Of a stretch of DNA of 64,000 nucleotides, positions 53,127 through 61,058 are shown in pieces (position 1 is the first letter of the stretch; the number at the start of each line of letters is the position of its first letter). The notes below the pieces were generated by a model that was given only the letters and a program-made list of their open reading frames with translations, was not told the origin of the DNA and made no database searches. The position numbers were made by a program, and so were the translations under genes. Source of the DNA: an uncultured Brevibacillus sp. (GTDB lineage: Bacteria > Bacillota > Bacilli > Brevibacillales > Brevibacillaceae); the NCBI RefSeq assembly GCF_947502445.1, contig NZ_CANMZW010000002.1, forward strand, positions 124,001 through 188,000, written 5' to 3'.

Positions 53127-53645
53127 TTAGCCGTTCACCCCCGGACGGTGATTTGCCTTTACTTTACCCAAATACAATTTACCATCTTTTACTTCTGTCT
53201 CGTACTCATCGAGGGATGCTGTTGGTGGCGTTCCCAAGATGTGTTCACCGTTAATCGAGTAACGGCCCAAGTGACACGGACAGAAATATTCATTTGGATG
53301 ATCTGGACTGGTATTCCAGTCAACTGTACACCCTAAATGCTTACAGATCGGGGACAGAGCGAGAATCTCACCCTTGTCATTTTTGGTAACCCATGCAGAC
53401 AACGTGGATTCGGATTCATACCAACCGTCCTTGGTATGGACCTTGAATTCAACGCGCTTTGGCTCGGCACTAAACTCGTCCGGACTGCCAACAGCTACTT
53501 GATCCCCACCTGCATGTCCCTGCAGAAGTGGGTCAACCGCGAATCGAATCATTGGAGTGATCATTCCCGCAGCTAGGAACCCGCCAGTTCCCATCAGTGC
53601 GTAGTTTAAAAAAGTACGTCTGGAAATTTCGCGTTTGTCTCCCAT
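53127..53645 (-). CDS. qcrA: Rieske iron-sulphur subunit of menaquinol:cytochrome c reductase
   Basis: A 172-residue protein with an N-terminal anchor (about 12-35) that bears the RRTFLNYAL twin-arginine-like start. The 2Fe-2S ligands are in CKHLGCTV near 102 and CPCHLGRYS near 121. First gene of the operon, directly behind a strong SigA promoter. Confidence 0.96.
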   Translation of the reverse strand: MGDKREISRRTFLNYALMGTGGFLAAGMITPMIRFAVDPLLQGHAGGDQVAVGSPDEFSAEPKRVEFKVHTKDGWYESESTLSAWVTKNDKGEILALSPICKHLGCTVDWNTSPDHPNEYFCPCHLGRYSINGEHILGTPPTASLDEYETEVKDGKLYLGKVKANHRPGVNG

Positions 53646-53719
53646 CTCTTTTTTCCCTCCTTATCCTGAAAAATAGCGCAACGATGGCGTTTTCACACAC
53701 ATACACTAGGTCAATCCCA

Positions 53720-53748
53720 ATCATAGCTAACGCCTAATTAGTTGTCAA
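53720..53748 (-). promoter_or_regulatory. SigA promoter of qcrABC
   Basis: TTGACA-N17-TATGAT on the minus strand (53743-53748 and 53720-53725), a close match to consensus, giving a leader of about 65 bases before qcrA. Confidence 0.8.
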
Positions 53749-53867
53749 GAATGTCCAGTAGACATGTCTTCGTCCAATCCCTTATAGTGATGTGATTGTT
53801 GCCATTTTGTCAAAAATAGCAACTTGTACCTGCTGATTTTTTATAGTATTACCAGAAAACGCTTTCA

Positions 53868-54293
53868 CTATTGATCCCGTTTTTGTTGCCAAAGTCGAAT
53901 GACTTCCTTATATAAAACATCGACAGTTACTTCAAAACGAAGAGAAGAATCGAGATCCTCATCTCCTACCGGCAGCATCAGAACACCTGAATCAATTCCC
54001 TCCGCAAGACGGATACGATCCCCTCTAAAGTGCAACAATACATGGTAGCCAAACGATTCGGGGATCGTTTGAGCCAGCTGTTCCTCCGCAAACTGATAGC
54101 TTATGGGAAAAAGCAATACTCTCCCTTTTAATCGTTGCTCAATCGCCGCAGCTACATTCAATAAATAGTTCATTCGCAGGACATGCTCCTCAACGGAGAA
54201 GCCAGAGCGATACAAATAAAGAGGGAGCAGTGCGGTATCCACAAAGGTCCGCAACTCCTCCCAGTTTTCGAATTCGTTCATATTCCACTGCAT
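53868..54293 (-). CDS. ypiF: DUF2487 protein YpiF
   Basis: A 141-residue soluble protein of the DUF2487 family. The start is the ATG at 54293 and features are RTFVDTALLPLYLYRSGFSV near 13 and VLLFPISYQF near 57. It lies ahead of the qcr genes as in B. subtilis, with the qcr promoter between. Function unknown. Confidence 0.85.
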   Translation of the reverse strand: MQWNMNEFENWEELRTFVDTALLPLYLYRSGFSVEEHVLRMNYLLNVAAAIEQRLKGRVLLFPISYQFAEEQLAQTIPESFGYHVLLHFRGDRIRLAEGIDSGVLMLPVGDEDLDSSLRFEVTVDVLYKEVIRLWQQKRDQ

Positions 54294-54372
54294 GGGGTCG
54301 TCTCCTCTTCACCTGTAGATTCTGGAAACTAGCGTACCATGAATCTGAGGAAACAAGCAATACAGCCTACTA

Positions 54373-54597
54373 TTATGCTTCCTGCACTTTTTCGTAAGCC
54401 ATAATCACTTTCAATTCATCTGTGAGCTTCAAAAACAATTCCTTGTTTTTCCCAACCAAAGCCTCATCTATCTCTTGATACAGCACTCTTTTTCGATATT
54501 GCCTCATCTGCTCATCGATGACCATCTCAGACAATAGACCTGACACCATTTGATTGTTCGTTCCGTACGCATTGGAATAGAAATTTGGCCACTCCAT
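54373..54597 (-). CDS. stand-alone IDEAL-domain protein
   Basis: A 74-residue protein containing the IDEAL motif (VLYQEIDEALVGKNKELF near residue 40). I prefer the second ATG at 54597 (6 bases from GAGGG) to 54603. In B. subtilis the ypiB gene at this position makes a 179-residue protein with UPF0302 plus C-terminal IDEAL; here only the IDEAL part remains. Four bases separate it from the preceding gene. Confidence 0.78.
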   Translation of the reverse strand: MEWPNFYSNAYGTNNQMVSGLLSEMVIDEQMRQYRKRVLYQEIDEALVGKNKELFLKLTDELKVIMAYEKVQEA

Positions 54598-54606
54598 ACC
54601 CATCCC

Positions 54607-55725
54607 TCACTTCAATAAAATAGTCGTTTCGGTAAAACCATTATATTTGTGAAGCCAAGTCTGGCTGGCGTAGGTGGCTGTGTACAACCACTGCTTCTGA
54701 TCGTCTTGGCCTACTCTCAGCAGTCCTAGGTGCACCATCATCTTGCATACGCGATTGATTAAAATATCTGTGGGCGAATCGTAATAAAACACCTTGATCC
54801 ATGGTAGCAAAGCATCTAACAAAGCTTGCTGACTCACCCATCCACCTGAAGCGATCATTGGAATAAGCTGGACCAGCATCGGCAGATTAGGTATTGCCCT
54901 TTTATACAGCCTCATCCAGAATCGGATGAAATCATGGTAGAGCTGGTCACTGTATGGAAGCTCCAAGCGCTCCGCCCCTTTGTCAGTTAGGGCAACTCTT
55001 CCCTCTGTCTCCTCAATCCACTTATGAAAGTAGCAGAAATCATACAGCAGCGAAAATCGGTCAGGGTATAGATCAAAATGCAGTCCGTATCCGAATCGCC
55101 ATTTCTGCGGCAATAGAGGCTCTTCCTTGACATGAAGAAATTGAAAAAGCTGTTGTTGATAGCGCTTGTACATTCCTCCCTCAGCTGTCAGAGGAATGGG
55201 CTCTTGCGAGAGGAAACGCAGAAACTGCATGATGTCGTCACAAAGCGCTGTACCTTCGTCTCGATAAGCTTCTGGTCCGTCCATCACTAGCACATTTTGC
55301 TCTCTCCATTTTTCTAGCCATGCGTGTAAATACGGCTCGCGAATATCGAGGGGAACCTGATACTGACCGACCGTCTTGCTTTTCACAGGAAAGAACCAGC
55401 CGCGTCTCATCGCTTGTGCTATGTACCGTCTTGCTTCTTCTTGCTTTTTTTCCTTCTGGCTCTCCAGTGCCACTCCGGCTTTTGCGAGTAAATCCTCCAA
55501 AGACATGATCGTACGCTTGTCCAGGAACAAAAGCAGCATAAAATGGGTTTCTTCGTTTGTTAGCTGTTCGACTTCTTTTGTGATTGTCAACCGGTGTCTC
55601 AAGCTGGACAGCAGTGACGTGATTAGATCATTTTTTGAATGAGGGTTGCATTCGCATCCATAATGGTTGGCAATCTGATGGAGCTGCCGGATATCGGTAT
55701 ACACCAAGATCTCAGCCAAGTTCAT
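54607..55725 (-). CDS. 372-residue protein, winged-helix-like, unknown
   Basis: A soluble protein that I do not recognise with certainty. The start is ATG 55725. The N-terminal 85 residues are helical (NLAEILVYTDIRQLHQIANHYG, NEETHFMLLLFLDKRTIMSL), a pattern like the winged-helix N-terminus of XPB/Ssl2-like helicases, followed by repeated helix-turn-helix segments ending in YNGFTETTILLK. There is no ATPase motif. It lies in the ypi group between ypiA and the IDEAL protein, probably co-transcribed with the latter. Confidence 0.65.
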   Translation of the reverse strand: MNLAEILVYTDIRQLHQIANHYGCECNPHSKNDLITSLLSSLRHRLTITKEVEQLTNEETHFMLLLFLDKRTIMSLEDLLAKAGVALESQKEKKQEEARRYIAQAMRRGWFFPVKSKTVGQYQVPLDIREPYLHAWLEKWREQNVLVMDGPEAYRDEGTALCDDIMQFLRFLSQEPIPLTAEGGMYKRYQQQLFQFLHVKEEPLLPQKWRFGYGLHFDLYPDRFSLLYDFCYFHKWIEETEGRVALTDKGAERLELPYSDQLYHDFIRFWMRLYKRAIPNLPMLVQLIPMIASGGWVSQQALLDALLPWIKVFYYDSPTDILINRVCKMMVHLGLLRVGQDDQKQWLYTATYASQTWLHKYNGFTETTILLK

Positions 55726-55782
55726 CTGCGCATCCCTTCTTTACGATGGCTTTCTTGTATCCCTCATTCTTGCCAAAAAGCG

Positions 55783-55822
55783 GAAAAATAAACAGGAAGC
55801 CACGAGAAGTGACTTCCTGTTT
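55783..55822 (-). terminator. intrinsic terminator of ypiA
   Basis: AAACAGGAAGTCAC pairs with GTGGCTTCCTGTTT and leads into TATTTTT on the minus strand, 37 bases past the ypiA stop. Confidence 0.85.
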
Positions 55823-55858
55823 GGCTGATATTATTCAGAAACGGTTCAGGGCAAGCGA

Positions 55859-56803
55859 TTACTCTTCGTCGCTTTCCTCATTCCAGCTATCGTGCAATTG
55901 TTGATATTCCTTGGCTTCGTCATAGCGTCCCGACTGTGTCAAGAGAGCAATCAGCCTGCGGATCTGATCGAGATCAAAACCGGATAACGAAACATACTGC
56001 TTCAAGGAATTAATGGCTTCTTCTGTTTTCCCGAGCGACAAATAAATATCGGCAACCAGCGGATAAGCAGCCACGTATTCTTCATCAATCGCTTGCAAAT
56101 TTTTCACCAGTTCTACTGCTTCTTCCAGTCGTCCCACATGGAACGCCATCATCGCGCTTCCAAAGAGGACTTCTGGTGATTGATCTAGTACGAGCGCTTG
56201 TCGGAACACTTGGTACGCTTGCTCGAATTGGCCATTCTGTGCCAGAGAGCGTCCTTTGGTCAACAGTAAATCAAGGCTTTCTGCTCCCGCCAGCTCCAGC
56301 AGCTGCATCGCTTGCTCATCTTCACCGATGCGGAAGTACAGGTTACCGAGAGCTGCCATAATATCTTGATTATCAGGTTCTTTTTGACGAGCTTGCTCCA
56401 AATATTTGACAGCCACTTCATCCAAGTCTTGCAATGCATACAAATCAGCCAACAGCAGATCAAGCTGAATACTTTCAAAACCTGATTCCTTGCACTCATA
56501 CAACAAATGCTGTGCCGTCTCAAAATCACTGGAATCCAAAGCAATCTCTGCCAGCAGCAACTGACATTCACGGCGCAGCGCCGGCTCCATGTCCGGATTT
56601 TTTTCCATGACGTCATTCAACAAACGAACGGCTTCGTCCAAATGCCCCAGACGATACCAGACTTCCGCCAAATACATCATGACATCGGGCAAATCTTTCC
56701 CGTGCTCCTGAACTTTTTGCAAGGCAGTCAGACCTAATTCCACTTCATCGTTTTCAATGCGCTTGATTGCTTCATCTATGACATAGAGCCACTTCTTTGG
56801 CAT
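55859..56803 (-). CDS. ypiA: TPR protein YpiA
   Basis: A 314-residue tetratricopeptide-repeat protein. The start is the ATG at 56803, 5 bases from GAGGTGA; upstream codons lie in the sigma-operon terminator region. Eight or so TPR-like helix pairs cover residues 15-300 (for example DVMMYLAEVWYRLGHLDEAV, DIMAALGNLYFRIGEDEQAM). B. subtilis YpiA at this position is a TPR protein of unknown role. Confidence 0.88.
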   Translation of the reverse strand: MPKKWLYVIDEAIKRIENDEVELGLTALQKVQEHGKDLPDVMMYLAEVWYRLGHLDEAVRLLNDVMEKNPDMEPALRRECQLLLAEIALDSSDFETAQHLLYECKESGFESIQLDLLLADLYALQDLDEVAVKYLEQARQKEPDNQDIMAALGNLYFRIGEDEQAMQLLELAGAESLDLLLTKGRSLAQNGQFEQAYQVFRQALVLDQSPEVLFGSAMMAFHVGRLEEAVELVKNLQAIDEEYVAAYPLVADIYLSLGKTEEAINSLKQYVSLSGFDLDQIRRLIALLTQSGRYDEAKEYQQLHDSWNEESDEE

Positions 56804-56856
56804 TTTGTTCACCTCATATGTATAGTTGCGTGCGCAGCTCCCTAATAAAAGAGCCA

Positions 56857-56886
56857 CAAAAGACCGTCCGCAGACGGTCTTTTTCT
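56857..56886. terminator. terminator of the sigma/anti-sigma operon
   Basis: AGACCGTC/GACGGTCT stem with T4 on the minus strand and a longer T run on the plus strand, 20 bases past the anti-sigma stop. Confidence 0.78.
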
Positions 56887-56906
56887 TTACTCCCCATCAT
56901 ATACCA

Positions 56907-57557
56907 TTATGCTCTCGTTAGCCAGCTCATCGTAAGAACAGTAATTAAAATACCGAAAACACTGAGCACAATGCTGAAATTTGCCTTTGGCAACTCAGGC
57001 GTACTGGGTTTGCCATCAAGCGGAATAATGGATGCCGTAGCATTTGCTAATGGTTCTTCCTGAGAAGAAAGAGGTGTCGCCTCTACAACATATGTACCAT
57101 CATCCGATTGCATGGACGAGGAAATCACCTGTGCTTTTGGTGTATTCATCGCCATTACTTCTCCATTGATAACCAGTGAGTTCGCTTGCTCAGATGTACT
57201 CGAATTGACATATAAAGTAAACGTAAACAGCATTAACAAAAGAACGGCGACACTTGCACCAATGCGTCTCATTCTGGCTGTTACGCTGAAAATTTTACGT
57301 CCAATCGGAATAGCCCACTTCTCTTCTGATAGAATCCGGGCCATTACAGCGTCCACAATAGAACGGGAAGGAGTCACGGAATGATATTCTTCCTTGTGTG
57401 TCTCCATCCACTCCCCACTATCCGACCACATTTCGTAATCGGCACGACAGGCGTAACATGATGCCATATGATGGTCAACACGGCGTTGAGTCATCTCTGG
57501 CAAAAGTTTATCGGCGTATTCAGGCAGAATTTCCTGAACTTCTTCACATTTCATCAT
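56907..57557 (-). CDS. membrane anti-sigma factor, zinc-finger type
   Basis: A 216-residue protein with an N-terminal cytoplasmic zf-HC2 domain (H29-x3-C-x2-C in HHMASCYACRADYE; C4 also available), a linker, one membrane helix (about 97-116) and an outside domain, then a last hydrophobic helix (about 195-213). It should bind and hold the ECF sigma factor encoded directly upstream, whose stop overlaps this start by 4 bases. The signal sensed is unknown. Confidence 0.88.
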   Translation of the reverse strand: MMKCEEVQEILPEYADKLLPEMTQRRVDHHMASCYACRADYEMWSDSGEWMETHKEEYHSVTPSRSIVDAVMARILSEEKWAIPIGRKIFSVTARMRRIGASVAVLLLMLFTFTLYVNSSTSEQANSLVINGEVMAMNTPKAQVISSSMQSDDGTYVVEATPLSSQEEPLANATASIIPLDGKPSTPELPKANFSIVLSVFGILITVLTMSWLTRA

Positions 57558-58144
57558 CGATTCATCCCTTCAGCTTCATCCAAATGAGGGTCCAGGATGT
57601 AGGTTTCCAACTGTCCTCTGATACTTTGTCTTGCTCGAAACAGCAAGGATTTCACTGAGCTAACCGTCAAATCCAAAATAGTGGCTATCTCGGTGTAATC
57701 CATCTGCTCGTACTCTCTCAGGATCAAGGCTGAGCGCTGTTTTTCTGGCAAGCTGTTAATCGCCAGTCTCACCATGCTCTCCCGTTCATTGCGTAGTAAA
57801 ACTTGCTCCGGCAAGGTCTTCGGGGATGCCATAGGAACCTGTAGGGTGTCGTCCAGATAGACGTCAGAATTGCGGCTTTTCCGCAATTCACTGAGCACTG
57901 AGTTGCGAGCAATCGTATAGAGCCAGGTAGAAAAGGTGGCCTCTACATCTCGGAAAGAATGAATGCTTTTGTACGCCTTGTAAAACGTCTCCTGACAGAT
58001 ATCCTCAGCGATGTGCTCTAAATGTGCCTGACGCAATAAATGTGTAACAAAGGAGAGGATCTTTTTTTCGTATCGACGAATCAGTTCAGCATAGCATTCC
58101 AGATTACCTTCTTTAATCTCTCGGATAAGCTGGGAATCGGTCAT
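57554..58144 (-). CDS. ECF-type RNA polymerase sigma factor
   Basis: A 196-residue sigma factor with region 2 (about 20-95; EDICQETFYKAYKSIHSF, then ATFSTWLYTIARN) and region 4 (about 125-185; LPEKQRSALILREYEQMDYT, TVSSVKSLLFRARQ). AGGAGGT lies upstream of the ATG at 58144. It pairs with the anti-sigma factor in the next gene. It resembles SigW/SigX-group factors that answer envelope stress; which one cannot be told. Confidence 0.93.
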   Translation of the reverse strand: MTDSQLIREIKEGNLECYAELIRRYEKKILSFVTHLLRQAHLEHIAEDICQETFYKAYKSIHSFRDVEATFSTWLYTIARNSVLSELRKSRNSDVYLDDTLQVPMASPKTLPEQVLLRNERESMVRLAINSLPEKQRSALILREYEQMDYTEIATILDLTVSSVKSLLFRARQSIRGQLETYILDPHLDEAEGMNR

Positions 58145-58195
58145 AACCAGGATTACCTCCTTAGCGATTCCGATCCCTCAGCAGCCTTTGTAACA

Positions 58196-58223
58196 TTAGA
58201 CTGCCAGGGATGTAAAAAGTTGC
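58196..58223 (-). promoter_or_regulatory. possible ECF autoregulatory promoter
   Basis: The minus strand has GCAACTTTTT and, 16-17 bases after its AAC, AGTCTAA, resembling ECF promoters with an AAC -35 and CGTC -10 (first C replaced). It fits autoregulation of the sigma operon. Confidence 0.4.
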
Positions 58224-58270
58224 GCTAATGTAACATTCTTTTTCTCGATATTTTCCATGAATCCTTCACG

Positions 58271-58293
58271 AAAAAACCCCCAAACCTGGGGTT
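58271..58293 (-). terminator. intrinsic terminator of the amidohydrolase-like gene
   Basis: AACCCC/GGGGTT stem with a 6-base loop and T6 on the minus strand, starting at the stop codon. Confidence 0.82.
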
Positions 58294-59419
58294 AAATAAC
58301 ATATGTGTAGGGCTTTACGTCTCGAATGCACCTGCCCATCCCGATCGTAGAGAAAAACTCGCCATTTCGATATATCCACTTACCGTTCGACATAACAGAT
58401 GTTGGAAAAAATATTTCGCTAAAATTGAGAATAGTGGAAAGATCCTGCTTTGTCAACCAGTTTTCCTTTTTTAGGAAAACAATATCCGCATCTGCTCCGA
58501 GTGTCAAGCATCCTTTTCGCGGATACAATCCCAAAACTTTGGCTACGTTCGTCGAAGTGAGTCGAATAAATAAGCAGAGCAATTCTTCGGGTGTACACCA
58601 TCTCCTGCGATAATCACACTGGACATCGTGCAAAGATGCTGCGACTGGCCACATTTCATACCAATGACGATACATGTGACGCAGTGCCTGATCAGTCCAG
58701 TCCTTATTCAACCAAAAAACGTGATAAAACGGATCGTACTGCTTTGTATCAAAGAGTAACGTGGGATCGGGAAGCACCGTACGAATCTTCCAATACCGTG
58801 TCATGGATAACCACTGCTGAAGGATCTGATCCCTGTAATCTTTTTTCACAGAAGCCTCTTGCGGTATGTGTAAATGAATTATCGTCTTATAAGACGTATG
58901 AAGTGCAGAAATCGTTTCCCATTTCATGCTGGAAATTTCTTCTGGGCTTCGAATCGTGATATGAATACCTGAATATCCTCTCCCGCTCCACTTGTATGCC
59001 TCCTGATCGCGCATCTCAGAAGGCTTTATCCCTACATGCCAGCTGTAATCTATCGGGCTATTGTAATGCTGGGTTTGCTGATAATTCATCTGTGACGTAC
59101 TCATCCAGCGATCCGGATAAAAAACATCCACGAGGCTTGTACAGCCCATTCGGATGAGTGAGCGGATCGCTTCTATGTATGGTTGCATCTCACGTATTTT
59201 ATATAATGACTGATCAGAGAGCGTAATGAGTCCAGGCAAGAGATACATACCTGTTGCATCCACTTCTGAAAAGGACGCCGTTTGTGATTCCCATGTTTTG
59301 TACATGGTGTCTTTGGCTATCCGAATAATTTTGCCTTGAGATATCCATATATCTGCTTGCCTGATCCCTTGTGACGTAACGATTGATCCACCGCGAATAA
59401 CCATCCCTTGTTGTGACAC
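58292..59419 (-). CDS. amidohydrolase-fold protein lacking the metal site
   Basis: A 375-residue protein of the dihydroorotase/hydantoinase type. The composite beta-sandwich at both ends is clear (MVIRGGSIVTSQGIRQADIW; GCLTLGADADIVFLKKENW; VMSNGKWIYRNGEF). After LPGLI, where active enzymes have DxHxH, this one has TLSDQSLYK, so the first two metal histidines are lost, and the usual lysine and later histidines are not evident. At 375 residues it is shorter than typical enzymes (about 430-460). Start GTG 59419, 7 bases from AGGAGG. It is probably a non-catalytic or repurposed protein. Its leader has two cre-like sites and an attenuator. Confidence 0.8.
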   Translation of the reverse strand: MSQQGMVIRGGSIVTSQGIRQADIWISQGKIIRIAKDTMYKTWESQTASFSEVDATGMYLLPGLITLSDQSLYKIREMQPYIEAIRSLIRMGCTSLVDVFYPDRWMSTSQMNYQQTQHYNSPIDYSWHVGIKPSEMRDQEAYKWSGRGYSGIHITIRSPEEISSMKWETISALHTSYKTIIHLHIPQEASVKKDYRDQILQQWLSMTRYWKIRTVLPDPTLLFDTKQYDPFYHVFWLNKDWTDQALRHMYRHWYEMWPVAASLHDVQCDYRRRWCTPEELLCLFIRLTSTNVAKVLGLYPRKGCLTLGADADIVFLKKENWLTKQDLSTILNFSEIFFPTSVMSNGKWIYRNGEFFSTIGMGRCIRDVKPYTYVI

Positions 59420-59496
59420 AGCTCGTCCTCCTCTCGATCAACCCTATCGAGATTTACGATTAGTACGAGCTTATGCGCCAGTTCGGAAAAAAGTAC

Positions 59497-59541
59497 AAAA
59501 AAAAAGACCGCCGTTGATTGTAAGCGCATTCAAACGACGGT
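59497..59541 (-). terminator. attenuator-like hairpin ahead of the amidohydrolase-like gene
   Basis: ACCGTCGTTTGA (59541-59530) pairs with TCAACGGCGGT (59517-59507) with one bulge and is followed by T9 on the minus strand. It lies between the promoter at 59600-59628 and the start codon, so it can stop transcription early. Confidence 0.65.
59519..59532. promoter_or_regulatory. cre-like site 2 (downstream)
   Basis: TGTAAGCGCATTCA matches 13 of 14 positions of the catabolite-response consensus TGWAARCGYTWNCW. It is about 60-75 bases downstream of the predicted transcription start, inside the loop of the attenuator hairpin, so CcpA could act as a roadblock. Confidence 0.55.
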
Positions 59542-59599
59542 AGCACATTTGTGCTTTATTATATTGGATAGGAGTGGAGAGAAACCATACTGTAGTTTT

Positions 59600-59628
59600 A
59601 TAATAAACGGAATGTAAGCGCTTGTCAA
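59600..59628 (-). promoter_or_regulatory. SigA promoter of the amidohydrolase-like gene
   Basis: TTGACA-N17-TATTAT on the minus strand (59623-59628 and 59600-59605), near-consensus. A palindrome TGTAAGCGCTTGTCA (59613-59627) with a core like a cre site overlaps the -35 and spacer. Confidence 0.78.
59613..59627. promoter_or_regulatory. cre-like site 1 (promoter-overlapping)
   Basis: TGTAAGCGCTTGTCA, with the TGTAAGCGCTT half identical to the cre consensus and two mismatches at the right end. Overlap with the -35 would suit repression by CcpA. Confidence 0.5.
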
Positions 59629-59663
59629 ATCATTTTTGCTAAAAAAAGAATCCTTTACTATGT

Positions 59664-59696
59664 GAAAAAACCCGCAATCTTTTTGCGGGTTTTTTC
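59664..59696 (-). terminator. intrinsic terminator of aroA
   Basis: AAACCCGCA/TGCGGGTTT with T6 on the minus strand, 8 bases past the aroA stop; nearly symmetric, so it may act both ways. Confidence 0.9.
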
Positions 59697-59699
59697 CTC

Positions 59700-60980
59700 T
59701 TATTTACTCACTATTTCAAGCAACTTCGCAAAGCCTGGGAACGAAACATCAATCGCCTCGTCATTCTCTACCACAGTTTCACCAGAAGCCGCCAGACCAG
59801 CGATAGCCATTGCCATCCCGATTCTATGGTCACCATGGCTATCGATGACAGCCCCGGTTAAAGATGTCTCCCCTTCAATAATCATGCCATCGTCTGTCGG
59901 TGTTACATTGGCACCAAATTTGGACAGCTGGCTGACCACAGTTGCGATTCGATCCGTCTCTTTTACTTTGAGCTCCTCAGCATCACGAATAATCGTCTGT
60001 CCTTTTGCCTGTGAAGCCATCACTGCAATAACCGGAATCTCGTCGATGAGTCTCGGAATGATATCCCCAGCGATTTCAATTCCATGCAGCTCAGAGTGTG
60101 TAACCAGCAGATCCGCTACCGGCTCTTCATTGACAATCCGTTCATTCAGAAGCTCTAGGCTTCCTCCCATTGCTTTGACCACATCGATAATTCCGGTGCG
60201 GCTCGGATTGATGCCAACATTTTCGATCAAAAGCGAGCTGCCTGGTACTACCATTACAGCTGCGATCATAAAGGCTGCAGAAGAAATGTCTCCCGGTACA
60301 GAAATAGCACGGCCTTTTAGCTCTTGACCGCCTTCTACCGAAACGGTCAGACCATCGCGTACGACTTGTACACCAAAGGCTTGAAGCATACGCTCCGTAT
60401 GGTCACGAGACAAATGCGGTTCCGTTACACTAGTAACTCCCTTCGCTTGCAAGCCTGCTAGCAAAATCGCTGATTTCACTTGAGCACTGGCAACTGGAGA
60501 TTGGTACGAGATCGCTTGCAATTCTCCCCCCCGGATAGACAACGGAGTGAATTCGCCATCTTTGCGTCCATCAATTTTGGCTCCCATTTGACGAAGAGGA
60601 CCAATCACACGACGCATTGGACGCTTTGCGATTGATTCATCACCCTCCATCACAACGTGGAATGGCTGTGTCGACATGATCCCTGCCATCAATCGGATCG
60701 TCGTTCCTGAGTTCCCTACTTCAAGGTGCTCGGAAGGCTCCTCTAGCCCAAACCAGCCTCTTCCTTGTACCGTCACTTTGTCACCTTGCTGTTCGATCTC
60801 GATGCCCATACTGCGGAAGCAGCTGATTGTGCTCAGGCAATCAGCTCCTGGCAGAAAGCCTTCGATGGTCGTCGTTCCGTTAGCAAGAGCACCAAACATA
60901 ACCGCGCGGTGTGAAATCGATTTATCTCCAGGAACACGGATCGTTCCTTCAATTTTTTGGGTTTGTCTTACGCGAAGCAC
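59700..60980 (-). CDS. aroA: 3-phosphoshikimate 1-carboxyvinyltransferase (EPSP synthase)
   Basis: Transfers the enolpyruvyl group from PEP to shikimate 3-phosphate in the pathway to chorismate. 426 residues in two beta/alpha domains: [19 protein letters not shown] near residue 12, [15 protein letters not shown] near 85 and [12 protein letters not shown] near 395 are active-site segments. The N-G-S-G-T form of the second motif and SISHR resemble class II-type enzymes. It starts with GTG 60980, preceded by GGGGAG. In B. subtilis this is aroE in the same order. Confidence 0.96.
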   Translation of the reverse strand: MLRVRQTQKIEGTIRVPGDKSISHRAVMFGALANGTTTIEGFLPGADCLSTISCFRSMGIEIEQQGDKVTVQGRGWFGLEEPSEHLEVGNSGTTIRLMAGIMSTQPFHVVMEGDESIAKRPMRRVIGPLRQMGAKIDGRKDGEFTPLSIRGGELQAISYQSPVASAQVKSAILLAGLQAKGVTSVTEPHLSRDHTERMLQAFGVQVVRDGLTVSVEGGQELKGRAISVPGDISSAAFMIAAVMVVPGSSLLIENVGINPSRTGIIDVVKAMGGSLELLNERIVNEEPVADLLVTHSELHGIEIAGDIIPRLIDEIPVIAVMASQAKGQTIIRDAEELKVKETDRIATVVSQLSKFGANVTPTDDGMIIEGETSLTGAVIDSHGDHRIGMAMAIAGLAASGETVVENDEAIDVSFPGFAKLLEIVSK

Positions 60981-61058
60981 AGGTCCACTCCCCTTTTTCT
61001 ATTACTAGTCATGCTGTGAAGCGTCTTCGTTGTAAAGCACGCAGGCACAACAAGTCTT

